Source of the DNA: an uncultured Tateyamaria sp.
GTDB lineage: Bacteria; Pseudomonadota; Alphaproteobacteria; Rhodobacterales; Rhodobacteraceae
Direction: 5' to 3'
Length of the DNA: 64,000 nucleotides
Assembly: GCF_947503415.1 (NCBI RefSeq)
Contig: NZ_CANNDS010000003.1
Coordinates: 393,549-457,548 of the forward strand
The number at the start of each line of letters is the position of its first letter. Position 1 is the stretch's first letter. This document shows, piece after piece, positions 52,841-62,031 of the stretch. Below the pieces are notes generated by a model, which was not told the origin of the DNA, searched no databases, and worked only from the letters and a program-made list of their open reading frames with translations. Position numbers and translations under genes: made by a program.

Positions 52841-53614
52841 TCACTTCACTTGGTCTAGCCGAGTTTTCAGATTTGCGGCCTGTTCGGCAAGCCCAAAGGG
52901 AGGTCGGATCACGAAAAGGCCAGAGCCCACCATACCATGACCCGGGCGCGCAGGCGGGAACCGAACCTCGTGACGCAGAGCGTCGGGATGGTCGTTGGCA
53001 AGTGTTTTCAACATGTTGGCATGTGCACCTGATGTCAGGATCGGGTACCACAAGACGATGATGCCGACATTCCATGCACGTACATATTTTTTGATATGGC
53101 CGGGGATGGTCTCGTAATCGTCCTTCACCTCGAAACTCGGGTCGATCAGCATGAGGCCACGCCGGGGTGTTGGGGGCAGCATCGAATGGGCCATCGCAAA
53201 GCCGTCGGCCCGGCGGACCGTGGCTGTGGGCAAGGCCAGTTCAAGCGCGTTGTGTTCACTTGGATGCAGCTCTGCGATGGTCAGAGTGTCCGTGTCGCGC
53301 AAGGTTTGTGCAGCAATGAGGGGCGAGCCCGGATAGGCGTTTTCCCCATGTAGATCAGAGGTTTGTGACAGGCACTTCGCGTAAGGGTGATCCGCCTCAA
53401 ACCAGTGCCGTACCCGCACAATTCCTTGTGCAGCTTCGCCCGTCTTGCGCGCCTCGTCCGCGTCCAGATCATAAAGCGCGCGGCCGCCATGGGTTTCGAT
53501 GTAGCTGACGGGTTTGTCCTTGCGCGTGAGGTAGTCGAGCATCCACGCGAGCAGGCTGTGCTTGTGGACGTCCGCCAGATTTCCGGCGTGGTAGATATGT
53601 TGGTAGCTGAGCAT
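52841..53614 (-). CDS. rlmJ: 23S rRNA (adenine-2030-N6)-methyltransferase
   Basis: A 257-residue RlmJ (YhiR) enzyme, which methylates A2030 of 23S rRNA using S-adenosylmethionine. MLSYQHIYHAGNLADVHKHSLLAWML (1-26) is the RlmJ N-terminus. YIETHGGRALYDL contains the SAM loop, and the catalytic N6-methyltransferase motif reads IDPSFEV instead of the usual DPPYE. Length and order match the family. It heads an operon with two TerB genes and the PhnD-like gene. Confidence 0.9.
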   Translation of the reverse strand: MLSYQHIYHAGNLADVHKHSLLAWMLDYLTRKDKPVSYIETHGGRALYDLDADEARKTGEAAQGIVRVRHWFEADHPYAKCLSQTSDLHGENAYPGSPLIAAQTLRDTDTLTIAELHPSEHNALELALPTATVRRADGFAMAHSMLPPTPRRGLMLIDPSFEVKDDYETIPGHIKKYVRAWNVGIIVLWYPILTSGAHANMLKTLANDHPDALRHEVRFPPARPGHGMVGSGLFVIRPPFGLAEQAANLKTRLDQVK

Positions 53615-53922
53615 GGGCGCTTATGGCCCGGGCACCACCGTACGCGCAACGGTTAACGGAGGTGGCCCGCCTTTGCGCTGGATATGCGGGTTAACGCCAA
53701 TGAAACAAGGGGATTTGGGCTGTCACCCCCCGTGCACCCCCTGTGCACCCCCCGTACACCGGCTTGTGCACATCTGGCCCAGTTAACGGGGCGAACGGTG
53801 AACGTGTAAAAAACCGGTTAACGTCTCTGCGCCGGGTCAGACGGGCGGCAGCATTGCGCGTCCGCGTGTCGTCCGTCATGCAGGTGGCACGACCACGTCA
53901 ATCAAGAAAGGAGACATGACGT
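53615..53922. promoter_or_regulatory. Divergent intergenic region with four GTTAAC sites
   Basis: About 300 bases between rlmJ (minus) and ridA (plus). GTTAAC occurs at 53652, 53690, 53782 and 53817 with no open reading frame covering it convincingly. TTAA(C) half-sites are typical of CtrA boxes, but the paired spacing of a real CtrA site is not clear. Holds the promoters of both flanking genes. Confidence 0.4.
53725..53760. repeat. Three near-copies of a CCCCC-NGTGCA unit
   Basis: Three tandem units of about 11 bases (CCCCCCGTGCA, CCCCCTGTGCA, CCCCCCGTACA) inside the same intergenic region. They look like a short tandem repeat; no function is visible. Confidence 0.45.
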
Positions 53923-54300
53923 ATGACAAGACACTTCATTGTGGATGTGCCGGGGGTGCCGCCGTCACCATCGCCGATATCCAACGCGGTGGTGGTGGGT
54001 GATACCTGCCACATCTCGGGTCAGTTGGCGGTGTATGAGGACGGCTACCGGCCCGGCACCGCACGTCAGGAAGCCGAGCGGGCGTTTGATCTGGTGTTCG
54101 CCATCGCGGCAGAGGCCGGGTTTGCGAAGGAAGACATTGTGTATGTCGATCTGGCCTTTGCCGATCTGGATGATGTGCCCGAGGTGAACGCGCTTTACGG
54201 AGCGCTGTTCGACCCGCGTCCGGCGCGCACCATCTATCAGGCGGCGCGTTTGCCGTTTGATGCCAAGATCAAAGTGCAGGCCATCGCGATGCGCGCCTAG
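53923..54300 (+). CDS. RidA-family protein (enamine/imine deaminase)
   Basis: A 125-residue RidA (YjgF/YER057c) family protein. VPGVPPSPSPISNAVVVGDTCHISGQL and QAARLPFDAKIKVQAIAMRA are the typical start and end. RidA hydrolyses reactive 2-aminoacrylate-type enamines. The substrate-binding Arg, which is Arg105 in E. coli RidA, seems replaced here (PFDAKIKVQAIA), so it may belong to a subfamily without classic activity. It is preceded by an AGGAG. Confidence 0.82.
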   Translation: MTRHFIVDVPGVPPSPSPISNAVVVGDTCHISGQLAVYEDGYRPGTARQEAERAFDLVFAIAAEAGFAKEDIVYVDLAFADLDDVPEVNALYGALFDPRPARTIYQAARLPFDAKIKVQAIAMRA

Positions 54301-54394
54301 CGGATCGCCTGCGGTGACATGCGGTGAGGCAGGTCCGGTTGCGACCATCGCCTGATTCGGATGCAGCGCAAATCAACAAGACACCAAGGCGCGA

Positions 54395-54994
54395 TCAGCC
54401 CGAGCGGCGGGCAAAATCCCGAAACCGCCCCGCGCGCCAGACCACCCGAAGCGTGGCCACCAGTACAAAACCCGCAAGCAGCCATTTCGTAACGACCTCC
54501 ATCGTGCCCTCGATCAGCAGCGCATGGGTGACGGTCCCGGCGGCGATGACAAGGCCCAGAACCAAGTGCACCCGCCGCCATGTCATTGGACGCAGCGGCA
54601 GCCGTCTGCGCCACGCCGCCAGAAGGGCCGTTGCAAACACACCCCACATTGCGATCACGCCCCAGACCGAGAAGGGGGTGGGCGACGTGAAGGTCAATGC
54701 ATCAACCACGTCCGGTGGGCTGGTGATCCACAGCCCCGCAACATGCAGCAGGACAGCGCCCAAAAGCAGGGTGCCCGTCACGCGGTGCACCCGCCGGGCG
54801 TCTGATTGGGACAAGGGCAGGTCGCCCGCTGCCAACAATGGCTGGACCAGCAGCAAGGCCATCCCGACAACGCCGGCAAAACCGGATGCGATGTAGATGC
54901 CGTCCCGCCATTGCAGTTGCGGGCTGAACGCTGCTGCCGCAACCGGCGCAATGATCGCTGCCGCCAGCGCAGTCCAGATCAGGGTGGCGCGCAT
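54395..54994 (-). CDS. Ferric-reductase-like / cytochrome-b-type membrane protein
   Basis: A 199-residue inner-membrane protein with about six helices. His residues in RVHRVTGTLLLGAVLLHVAG and RRVHLVLGLVIAAGTVTHALLI are spaced as the heme-ligand pairs of ferric-reductase-like domains, so it probably binds b-type heme. It has no flavin/NAD(P)H domain of its own. It starts nine bases after the intradiol-dioxygenase-like gene, in one operon. Confidence 0.7.
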   Translation of the reverse strand: MRATLIWTALAAAIIAPVAAAAFSPQLQWRDGIYIASGFAGVVGMALLLVQPLLAAGDLPLSQSDARRVHRVTGTLLLGAVLLHVAGLWITSPPDVVDALTFTSPTPFSVWGVIAMWGVFATALLAAWRRRLPLRPMTWRRVHLVLGLVIAAGTVTHALLIEGTMEVVTKWLLAGFVLVATLRVVWRAGRFRDFARRSG

Positions 54995-55003
54995 ATGGTC
55001 AGA

Positions 55004-55498
55004 TCAGGCGGTTTGCAGCACGAAGGCCACGTCGAGCGTTGTGTCCGACGCGCTGCGCATCACCGGGCGCAGGAACACCGTTTCAAAACCGTTCTGATCA
55101 AACTCCGCGTCATAGGCGAGATGTCCGTGAGGTTGACCAAACGCGGGCACGATCTGTGGCATGTCCATCCGGAAGCGCCCCTGCGCGTCGGTCAGTGTCG
55201 CGCCGTGACTGCGTTCGTCCCGTTCATGCCCTTCGGTCGTGTGCGCCCACATCTGGATCCGGGCGTTGGGAATGGGCGCGCCATCGCCCGCGCGGCGCAC
55301 GGTGCCTGTCATCAGGAACCCGCCGCCGCCGATGCGGTCCACGATGGGCGCACCGGGGCGGTAATTGTTGGCCCCACCCCGCATGGTGGGCGTGGGTTCG
55401 ATGCCCTGAGCACGGGCGGGCAAGGTCAGGCCGGTGGCTGTTGTCAAAAGGGCGGCGCTGCCGGTGGCGAGGACGCTGCGGCGGGGGAGTTTGGTCAT
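55004..55498 (-). CDS. Tat-exported intradiol-dioxygenase-like protein, degenerate metal site
   Basis: A 164-residue protein with a twin-arginine signal (PRRSVLATGSAALL) and an intradiol-dioxygenase-like beta fold: TGTVRRAGDGAPIPNARIQMWAHTTEG, TDAQGRFRMD, GQPHGHLAYD. The family's two His survive as HGH, but the two iron Tyr positions read as His (EGHERD) and Phe (VPAFGQ), so ordinary ring-cleavage iron binding is doubtful. It is in an operon with a heme-type membrane protein and may be a periplasmic redox or binding partner. Confidence 0.68.
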   Translation of the reverse strand: MTKLPRRSVLATGSAALLTTATGLTLPARAQGIEPTPTMRGGANNYRPGAPIVDRIGGGGFLMTGTVRRAGDGAPIPNARIQMWAHTTEGHERDERSHGATLTDAQGRFRMDMPQIVPAFGQPHGHLAYDAEFDQNGFETVFLRPVMRSASDTTLDVAFVLQTA

Positions 55499-55630
55499 GG
55501 ACGTGTCTCCTCAGAAAATGGGCTTGTGACTGAGGTAAGGGCAGATCACGCGGGATAAACCGGGGTCACGGGGTCGTGAACGGACATCGGCCGGGAACAG
55601 CGGGTGCGCCCGGGCCACATGTGCGCCGGA

Positions 55631-55786
55631 TCAATACCGCCGATCGTTGTGAAAGTGTGACTTAAGGTCCTGCTCTTGGCGGACGCGAAGCGCATGGCGT
55701 TCGTCCATCAGGCGCATCTTTGCCACGACAAGAGCGATGCCCAGCATTACGTTGAGCACGACAAGAGTTGGTAACAGAACAGCCAT
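55631..55786 (-). CDS. Single-helix small membrane protein
   Basis: A 51-residue protein read from a good start: GGAGG seven bases before the ATG at 55786. Residues 1-22 form a hydrophobic helix (LPTLVVLNVMLGIALVVA) and the rest is a basic, charged tail (RLMDERHALRVRQEQDL) ending at TGA at 55631. It would be an N-in or N-out single-pass protein with a cytosolic or periplasmic tail. The gene is too short for usual ORF cutoffs. Function unknown. Confidence 0.6.
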   Translation of the reverse strand: MAVLLPTLVVLNVMLGIALVVAKMRLMDERHALRVRQEQDLKSHFHNDRRY

Positions 55787-55926
55787 TTCCAATCCTCCGG
55801 CATTGTGTCTGTACCCTTATATATAGGGTCGCCGGGCGCAATGTCGCACCCTGACAGGCACATATCTTGGTGAGCCGGTGGTTTTTGTTGTGTCGGGTGC
55901 GGGCACATGGCCCCCCGTCACTGGCC

Positions 55927-57570
55927 CTAGACGAGGCGGCTCACATCCTTGGCCGCGCGCACGAAGTCTTCGAACAGCGGGTGGGGGGCGAAGGGTTTGG
56001 ATTTCAGTTCGGGGTGGAACTGCACGCCGATGAACCATGGGTGATCGGACCATTCCACGATCTCGGGCAGCCGACCGTCTGGGGACATGCCGGAGAAACA
56101 AAGCCCCGCCTTTTCAAGCTGTTCGCGGTACTTGATGTCCACCTCGTAGCGGTGGCGGTGGCGTTCGTCGATGGCCGTGGTGCCGTAGACTTGGGCCACC
56201 CGGCTGCCGTCGGCCAGCGTTGCGTCATAGGCGCCAAGCCGCATCGTGCCGCCCTTGTCGTCGCCTACCTTGCGTTCGACCTTGTGATTGCCCTGCACCC
56301 ATTCCTTGAGATGGTACACAACCGGTTCAAACCGTTTCTTGCCCGCCTCGTGGTCAAACTCTTCGGAGCCTGCGGTTTTCAGGCCTGCCACGTTCCGCGC
56401 CGCTTCGATCACGGCCATTTGCATGCCAAGGCAGATGCCCAGATACGGGACCTTGCGGGTGCGGGCGAACTCGGCCGCCTTGATCTTGCCTTCGGTCCCG
56501 CGTTCGCCAAAGCCACCGGGCACGAGGATGGCGTGGAACCCTTCGAGATGCGGGGCGGGGTCTTCGGTGTCGAAAAGCTCTGCGTCCACCCATTCGACCT
56601 TGACCCGGACGCGGTTGGCCATGCCGCCATGTGTCAGTGCCTCGGCAATGGATTTGTAGGCGTCTTCAAGCTGGGTGTATTTGCCGACGATGGCGACCTT
56701 CACTTCGCCTTCGGCGTTGTGGATGCGGTCGCTGACATCTTCCCATTTGGTCAGGTCGGGCTTGGGCGCCGGGCTGATCTGGAAGGCGTCGAGCACCGCC
56801 TGATCCATGCCTTCGCGGTGATAGGCGAGGGGGGCGTCGTAGATGGTGCCAAGGTCTTGGGCCGCGATCACCGCATCGGGGCGGACATTGCAGAACAGCG
56901 CCAGTTTCTCACGTTCCTTGACCGGGATCGGCCCTTCGGACCGACAGACAAGGATGTCGGGCGCGATGCCGATGGAGCGGAGTTCCTTCACGCTGTGCTG
57001 CGTGGGTTTGGTCTTCAACTCACCGCTGGCCTTGATGTAGGGCAGCAGTGTCAGGTGCATGAAGATGCACTGACCGCGGGGCTTGTCCTGGCTGAACTGG
57101 CGAATGGCCTCGAAGAACGGCAGCCCTTCGATGTCGCCCACGGTGCCGCCTATCTCGCAGAGCATGAAGTCGACCTCGTCATCGCCGATCTCGATGAACT
57201 CCTTGATCTCGTTCGTAACGTGGGGGATCACCTGGATCGTCTTGCCCAGATAGTCGCCGCGGCGTTCCTTTTCGAGGACGGTGGAGTAGACGCGGCCCGA
57301 GGACACGGAATCGGTCTTGCGCGCGGCCACACCTGTGAAGCGCTCGTAGTGGCCCAGGTCGAGATCAGTCTCGGCCCCGTCATCCGTCACGAACACTTCG
57401 CCGTGCTCGAAAGGCGACATCGTGCCGGGATCGACGTTCAGATAGGGGTCCAGCTTGCGCAGGCGGACGGAGAAGCCGCGGGCCTGCAACAAAGCGCCAA
57501 GGGCCGCCGATGCCAACCCTTTGCCCAGCGATGACACAACGCCGCCCGTGATGAAAATATAGCGTGCCAT
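55927..57570 (-). CDS. pyrG: CTP synthase
   Basis: A 547-residue enzyme that aminates UTP to CTP with glutamine. The N-terminal synthetase domain (about 1-268) begins [19 protein letters not shown], and the GATase domain follows, with PGGFGERG and catalytic Cys380 in LGICLGMQ, and FHPEL near the end. The ATG at 57570 gives the standard start; the longer in-frame start adds eight unrelated residues. secG lies upstream, the classic alphaproteobacterial order. Confidence 0.97.
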   Translation of the reverse strand: MARYIFITGGVVSSLGKGLASAALGALLQARGFSVRLRKLDPYLNVDPGTMSPFEHGEVFVTDDGAETDLDLGHYERFTGVAARKTDSVSSGRVYSTVLEKERRGDYLGKTIQVIPHVTNEIKEFIEIGDDEVDFMLCEIGGTVGDIEGLPFFEAIRQFSQDKPRGQCIFMHLTLLPYIKASGELKTKPTQHSVKELRSIGIAPDILVCRSEGPIPVKEREKLALFCNVRPDAVIAAQDLGTIYDAPLAYHREGMDQAVLDAFQISPAPKPDLTKWEDVSDRIHNAEGEVKVAIVGKYTQLEDAYKSIAEALTHGGMANRVRVKVEWVDAELFDTEDPAPHLEGFHAILVPGGFGERGTEGKIKAAEFARTRKVPYLGICLGMQMAVIEAARNVAGLKTAGSEEFDHEAGKKRFEPVVYHLKEWVQGNHKVERKVGDDKGGTMRLGAYDATLADGSRVAQVYGTTAIDERHRHRYEVDIKYREQLEKAGLCFSGMSPDGRLPEIVEWSDHPWFIGVQFHPELKSKPFAPHPLFEDFVRAAKDVSRLV

Positions 57571-57729
57571 GTGGTGCAGTCCCCCGTGGTTCATTCAGGC
57601 CCAAAGCCCGTTTGTGGCGGCGCAAATCTGGCGCACCCCACGGGACCTCAGTGTAACAGGATTCGGTTCAAAGGGGCAAGGATGCCGCAACATGATGTTG
57701 CAGATCTTTCGTTGCCCTCAAGATTTCGT

Positions 57730-58092
57730 TCAGTCGGCGCTGGGAACCAGCGGTGCGGTGTCGTCGGCGCTGGGTGGCAACAGGTCACCACCGGGCGGTA
57801 CCAGATCATCGCTGGGCGCGTTTTGCGCAGGTGGCGTGATGCCCAACTGGTCAATCACGGACGTGCCGGAGGCGTTTTGCGCGGCAATGATCGTCAGCGT
57901 GATCGACGTGATGGTGAACGCGATGCCGAAGATCCAGGTCACCTTGCCCAGTGCGGTTCCGGCAGGACGACCCGTGGTCGCGCCTCCGCCGCCGCCCATA
58001 CCCAGGCCACCCCCTTCGGAGCGCTGCATCAGCACCACGGCAATCAGGCCGAGGGCGAGGATCAGGTGGATGATCAGGACGACATTTTCCAT
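57730..58092 (-). CDS. secG: Preprotein translocase subunit SecG
   Basis: A 120-residue membrane protein with two helices ([20 protein letters not shown] and [19 protein letters not shown]) joined by the Gly-rich SecG loop [14 protein letters not shown]. It is part of the SecYEG channel. The C-terminal Pro/Asp-rich tail is longer than in E. coli but usual for alphaproteobacteria. About 160 bases separate it from pyrG. The start at 58092 fits MENVVL. Confidence 0.93.
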   Translation of the reverse strand: MENVVLIIHLILALGLIAVVLMQRSEGGGLGMGGGGGATTGRPAGTALGKVTWIFGIAFTITSITLTIIAAQNASGTSVIDQLGITPPAQNAPSDDLVPPGGDLLPPSADDTAPLVPSAD

Positions 58093-58207
58093 GGAGGCTT
58101 TAGGCTCTTTGCTGCGCGATGGGCGGTATCTATGCAAGATTGCGGGGCGGGGCAAGGGCGCTTTCGACCTCTGGACAAATGCACGGCCAGCGGCCCATGA
58201 TCGGGGC

Positions 58208-58825
58208 ATGCCCCATGACCATTCCGACCACGATCACCCGCATTCGCTGTTGCCGTCTGACCCCGCCCTGCGGGTGAAGGCGCTTGAGACAATCCTGACC
58301 CAGAAAGGGTTGATTGATCCGGCTGCCTTGGACGAGATCATCGACACGTATGAGAACAAGATCGGCCCCAAGAACGGCGCGCATGTTGTGGCCCGCGCTT
58401 GGTCTGATCCCGCGTTCAAGGCCGCGTTGCTGGAGGATGCGGACCCGGTGCTGGCCGAGATGGGATATTACGGGCGGCAGGGCGAGCATATGGTGGTGGT
58501 CGAGAATACGGACGCGGTGCACAACATGGTCGTGTGCACGCTTTGCTCTTGCTATCCATGGCCGCTTTTAGGCATTCCACCGGGTTGGTACAAATCCGAC
58601 GCCTACCGCGCACGCGCCGTGCGTGAGCCGCGCAAGGTGCTCGCGGATTTTGGCGTGACCTTGCCCGAAGAGCAGGCGGTGCGTGTGTGGGATTCGACGG
58701 CGGAGGTGCGCTATCTGGTGTTGCCGCAACGCCCCGAGGGGACGGAGGGCATGGACGAGGCGGCCCTCATGTCGCTGGTCACCCGCGACAGCATGATCGG
58801 TTGCGGATTGGCGGCAGCCCCATGA
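58208..58825 (+). CDS. nthA: Nitrile hydratase alpha subunit, cobalt type
   Basis: A 205-residue alpha subunit that hydrates nitriles to amides. The metal claw is VCTLCSC (Cys110, Cys113, Cys115; Ser114), with Thr after the first Cys, which marks the cobalt type; the iron type has Ser there. [19 protein letters not shown] follows as in the family. The His-rich start [12 protein letters not shown] is unusual and may be a metal-binding tail. It overlaps nthB (ATGA). Confidence 0.93.
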   Translation: MPHDHSDHDHPHSLLPSDPALRVKALETILTQKGLIDPAALDEIIDTYENKIGPKNGAHVVARAWSDPAFKAALLEDADPVLAEMGYYGRQGEHMVVVENTDAVHNMVVCTLCSCYPWPLLGIPPGWYKSDAYRARAVREPRKVLADFGVTLPEEQAVRVWDSTAEVRYLVLPQRPEGTEGMDEAALMSLVTRDSMIGCGLAAAP

Positions 58826-59496
58826 CGCGCGTACACGACATGGGCGGGCGGTTTGGCGACGGGCCAGTGGTGCCTGAACCCGAACATGTGAAATTCCACG
58901 CCGATTGGCACCCGCGGGCTTTGGCAGTCACGCTGGCGAGCGGATCGCTGGGGCTTTGGAACCTTGATGTGTCGCGCCATGCGCGCGAATGCCTGTCGCC
59001 CAAGGATTACGGGCGTTTTTCCTATTACGAAAAGTGGATTTCCGCGTTGGCAGACCTGCTGGTCGACACGGGCGCGCTGACGCCAGAAGAATTGGCCAAG
59101 GGGCAGTCTGACGGCCCGAGCGATCTGGCAGACAAAAGGTTGGCGGCCGCCGCCGTAGCGGGTGTTCTGGCGAAAGGCGGACCTGCAACACGGCCCAGCA
59201 ACGTGGCCCCGGTCTATGCCGTCGGAGATACTGTTCAGGTGCGGTCGATGCCCGAGAATGTGCAGGTATCCGGTGGGCACACCCGGCTTCCAGCCTATGC
59301 CGCGGGGGCCGTTGGCACGGTGGTCCGGCTGCACGGCACCCACGTGCTGCCTGACAGCAATGCGCACCGGTTGGGTGAGGCGCCGGAACCGCTTTACGCC
59401 GTGGCTCTGAAAGCGCGCGACATCTGGGCGCATCCCGAACACCCCGAGGACGAGGTGATCCTTGATCTGTGGCAAAGCTACCTGTCTGCGCCATGA
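58822..59496 (+). CDS. nthB: Nitrile hydratase beta subunit
   Basis: A 224-residue beta subunit. [16 protein letters not shown] is the standard start, [25 protein letters not shown] is the alpha-contact region, and [14 protein letters not shown]...[26 protein letters not shown] is the C-terminal SH3-like domain. The start overlaps nthA by four bases and its end overlaps the accessory gene by four, so the three are one operon. Confidence 0.93.
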   Translation: MTRVHDMGGRFGDGPVVPEPEHVKFHADWHPRALAVTLASGSLGLWNLDVSRHARECLSPKDYGRFSYYEKWISALADLLVDTGALTPEELAKGQSDGPSDLADKRLAAAAVAGVLAKGGPATRPSNVAPVYAVGDTVQVRSMPENVQVSGGHTRLPAYAAGAVGTVVRLHGTHVLPDSNAHRLGEAPEPLYAVALKARDIWAHPEHPEDEVILDLWQSYLSAP

Positions 59497-59801
59497 GGCC
59501 TGAACCAACCTTCGAAGCCCCGTGGCACGCGCAGCTTTTTGCCCTGACCGTGCATCTGAACGAGGCCGGGCAGTTCGCGTGGCCCGACTGGGCAGAGCGC
59601 TTCGGCGCGACGCTGAAACAGCACGGGCTGGAGAAGGACCTGAACGGGGGCGATGATTATTTCACCGCTTGGCTGGAAACGCTCGAAACCTTTCTGACCG
59701 AAACGGGAGCTGCCGAGGCGCAGGCCCTGTCAGATATGCGCGCGGCATGGGAAGCGGCTTATCTACGTACACCACACGGACAGCCGGTCTATCTCGACTG
59801 A
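59493..59801 (+). CDS. Nitrile hydratase accessory/activator protein
   Basis: A 102-residue protein of the small NHase accessory family: FEAPWHAQLFALTVHLNEAGQFAWPDWAERFGATL resembles the N-terminal part of the beta subunit. Such proteins help insert cobalt into the alpha subunit or exchange subunits. The start at 59493 overlaps the nthB stop. No amidase or nitrilase gene is nearby to process the amide product. Confidence 0.82.
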   Translation: MRPEPTFEAPWHAQLFALTVHLNEAGQFAWPDWAERFGATLKQHGLEKDLNGGDDYFTAWLETLETFLTETGAAEAQALSDMRAAWEAAYLRTPHGQPVYLD

Positions 59802-59834
59802 TCCTCTTCATCTTGCCAGATATACTCCGGGGGT

Positions 59835-59880
59835 TTGGGGGCTGGCCCCCAAGAAAGCGTGTTTGGGGGTTGGCCCCCAA
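59835..59880. repeat. Two near-identical GC hairpins (28-base period)
   Basis: Two copies of TTGGGGG-loop-CCCCCAA, at 59835-59852 and 59863-59880, with four-base loops CTGG and TTGG. They lie between the convergent NHase and DUF6524 genes. They may form tandem terminator-like hairpins, but there is no T-run; the copies look like a recent duplication of a dispersed element. Confidence 0.55.
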
Positions 59881-59884
59881 GGAC

Positions 59885-60280
59885 CTATTCGTCCACGTCG
59901 TCCATATCCGCCTGACCGGACAGGCGGCGGCGCACATGGCTCCAGTTGAGGCCAATGCCCAGCACGAGCGACAGCGCGATCAGCCCCAGCCACGTGTTCA
60001 CATTGCGGTTGTCGAGGCGCAAGAGCCCCAGATCATAGGCCACCCACAGCATCGCACCCACAACGGCGAGGATCAGCACCATCCCGATCCCGCCAATCGA
60101 CCGCAGGGTGGCGCGCAGGTAGATGATGTAGGCGATCAGCAAAAGCAGCCCGGCCAGCACGGCGATGGACAGGTTCTGTGACCCGTATTGCGTGACCCAT
60201 TGGACATAGTTGTATTCCGTGGGGTTATAGGTGGCGGCCAGTAGGCCAAGGGCGAAAAACCAGCGTGCGAGAAAGCCCAT
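59885..60280 (-). CDS. DUF6524 family membrane protein
   Basis: A 131-residue protein with four predicted helices and the DUF6524 opening [28 protein letters not shown]. The C-terminal tail, [18 protein letters not shown], is charged and cytosolic. The family is common in Rhodobacteraceae and of unknown function. Divergent from purA. Confidence 0.8.
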   Translation of the reverse strand: MGFLARWFFALGLLAATYNPTEYNYVQWVTQYGSQNLSIAVLAGLLLLIAYIIYLRATLRSIGGIGMVLILAVVGAMLWVAYDLGLLRLDNRNVNTWLGLIALSLVLGIGLNWSHVRRRLSGQADMDDVDE

Positions 60281-60451
60281 TTGAACTGTCCTATTGTCGT
60301 CTTTTGCGGTTCATGGCCTGAAAGCTGCGGGTGCTGCAAGCGGCAGCAGCCTCCGGGGCGCGTATTTTCAGTCAGAAGAAACACAAGTTTGCGGTTTGCC
60401 TTGCCGTTCCGCGTCGCTATACGGGCGCGGGTTTCATGGAAAGGATGTCTC

Positions 60452-61744
60452 ATGGCCAATGTGGTGGTTGTCGGCGCGCAATGGGGCGACGAGGGCAAGG
60501 GCAAGATTGTCGATTGGCTGAGCGAGCGGGCCGACGTGATCGCGCGCTTTCAGGGCGGGCACAATGCCGGGCACACGTTGGTGATCGATGGCGAGGTCTA
60601 CAAGCTGCATGCGCTGCCTTCGGGTGTTGTGCGCGGCGGCAAGCTGAGCGTGATCGGCAATGGCGTGGTGCTGGACCCCTGGCATCTGGTGTCGGAGATC
60701 GAGACGTTGCGGGCGCAAGGCGTTGAGATCACGCCTGAAACGCTGATGGTGGCCGAAAACACGCCGCTGATCCTGCCCATTCATGGCGAATTGGACCGGG
60801 CGCGCGAGGCGCAAAACTCGGTGGCCAAGATTGGCACAACAGGGCGGGGCATTGGTCCGGCCTATGAAGACAAGGTGGGGCGTCGTGTTGTGCGTGTGGC
60901 CGATCTGGCGGATCAGGCAACGCTGGAATTGCGCGTGGACCGTGCGTTGGTGCATCACGATGCGCTGCGCCGTGGGCTAGGGCTTGATCCCGTGGACCGC
61001 GATGCGCTGATTGCGAAGCTGGCAGAGGTGGCACCTGCCATTCTGGAATATGCCGCCCCCGTCTGGAAGGTGATGAACGAGGCACGCAAGGCCGGAAAGC
61101 GCATTCTGTTCGAAGGCGCGCAGGGCGCGCTTCTCGACATTGATTTTGGCACTTACCCTTTCGTGACCTCGTCCAACGTGATTGCGGGCCAAGCCGCCAC
61201 TGGCGTCGGCATGGGGCCCGGCAGCATCGACTTCGTTCTGGGCATCGTCAAAGCCTACACCACCCGCGTGGGCGAGGGGCCGTTTCCGACCGAATTGGAA
61301 GACGACGACGGGCAACGTCTGGGCGAGCGGGGCCATGAATTTGGCACCACCACCGGGCGCAAGCGCCGCTGCGGGTGGTTTGATGCGTGCCTTGTGCGCC
61401 AGACCTGCGCGACCTCCGGCGTGAACGGCATTTCGCTGACCAAGCTGGATGTGCTGGACGGGTTCGAGACGCTGAAAATCTGTGTCGGTTACGAGTTGGA
61501 CGGGGTGCGCATGGACTACCTGCCGACGGCCGCCGACCAACAGGCGCGCTGCACGCCCATCTACGAAGAGATGCCGGGTTGGTCGGAATCGACCGAAGGC
61601 GCGCGCAGTTGGGCCGACCTGCCTGCCAACGCGATCAAGTATGTGCGCCGCGTCGAGGAGTTGATCGACTGTCCTGTCGCCCTACTTTCCACCTCGCCCG
61701 AGCGGGAGGACACAATTCTGGTCCGGGACCCGTTCGCAGACTGA
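60452..61744 (+). CDS. purA: Adenylosuccinate synthetase
   Basis: A 430-residue GTP-dependent enzyme that joins IMP and aspartate to make adenylosuccinate in AMP synthesis. The P-loop-like motif QWGDEGKGK (10-18) and GHNAGHT give the GTP/IMP site, and [13 protein letters not shown] is the C-terminal family block. The start at 60452 gives [12 protein letters not shown]; the long extension upstream lies in non-coding leader. It is followed ten bases later by a DUF2842 gene. Confidence 0.97.
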   Translation: MANVVVVGAQWGDEGKGKIVDWLSERADVIARFQGGHNAGHTLVIDGEVYKLHALPSGVVRGGKLSVIGNGVVLDPWHLVSEIETLRAQGVEITPETLMVAENTPLILPIHGELDRAREAQNSVAKIGTTGRGIGPAYEDKVGRRVVRVADLADQATLELRVDRALVHHDALRRGLGLDPVDRDALIAKLAEVAPAILEYAAPVWKVMNEARKAGKRILFEGAQGALLDIDFGTYPFVTSSNVIAGQAATGVGMGPGSIDFVLGIVKAYTTRVGEGPFPTELEDDDGQRLGERGHEFGTTTGRKRRCGWFDACLVRQTCATSGVNGISLTKLDVLDGFETLKICVGYELDGVRMDYLPTAADQQARCTPIYEEMPGWSESTEGARSWADLPANAIKYVRRVEELIDCPVALLSTSPEREDTILVRDPFAD

Positions 61745-61754
61745 GGAGAGCCCC

Positions 61755-61979
61755 ATGGCGCTGCGCTACAAGACCCGGAAATGGTTGTCCTTGCTCATTT
61801 TGGTTGTCGGATTGCCGCTTTATATCGTGGCAGCCGTGACAATCGTCGGGCTGTTTGAGCGGCCATCGATACTGGTGGAACTGCTGATTTACGTGGGCCT
61901 TGGGGTGCTCTGGGCCTTTCCACTCAAGGCGGTGTTCAAAGGGATCGGGCAGCCGGACCCGGATGGACCGGGGCATTAG
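61755..61979 (+). CDS. DUF2842 family membrane protein
   Basis: A 74-residue inner-membrane protein with two helices, opening MALRYKTRKWLSLLILVVGLP, which is the DUF2842 start. GAGGAGAG lies upstream. It is co-transcribed with purA. The family is common in alphaproteobacteria and of unknown role. Confidence 0.83.
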   Translation: MALRYKTRKWLSLLILVVGLPLYIVAAVTIVGLFERPSILVELLIYVGLGVLWAFPLKAVFKGIGQPDPDGPGH

Positions 61980-62004
61980 GGCCAGGCCGCTGCGGTTCTG
62001 TCAG

Positions 62005-62031
62005 GATTGGAACCGCCGTTTCCAAACATAT
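62005..62031. repeat. Imperfect inverted repeat shared with 17067-17092
   Basis: TTGGAACCGCCGTTTCCAA core, 26 bases after the DUF2842 stop. It is the opposite-orientation partner of the element after thyX and differs at only a few positions, so this is a dispersed intergenic repeat. Confidence 0.5.

Noticed and set aside
53691..53879. 62-residue open frame on the minus strand in the rlmJ-ridA gap
   Set aside because: It has no ribosome-binding site and its composition follows the GTGCACCCCC repeat.
55867..57534. 555-residue open frame on the plus strand
   Set aside because: It is antisense to pyrG, which is unmistakable on the minus strand.
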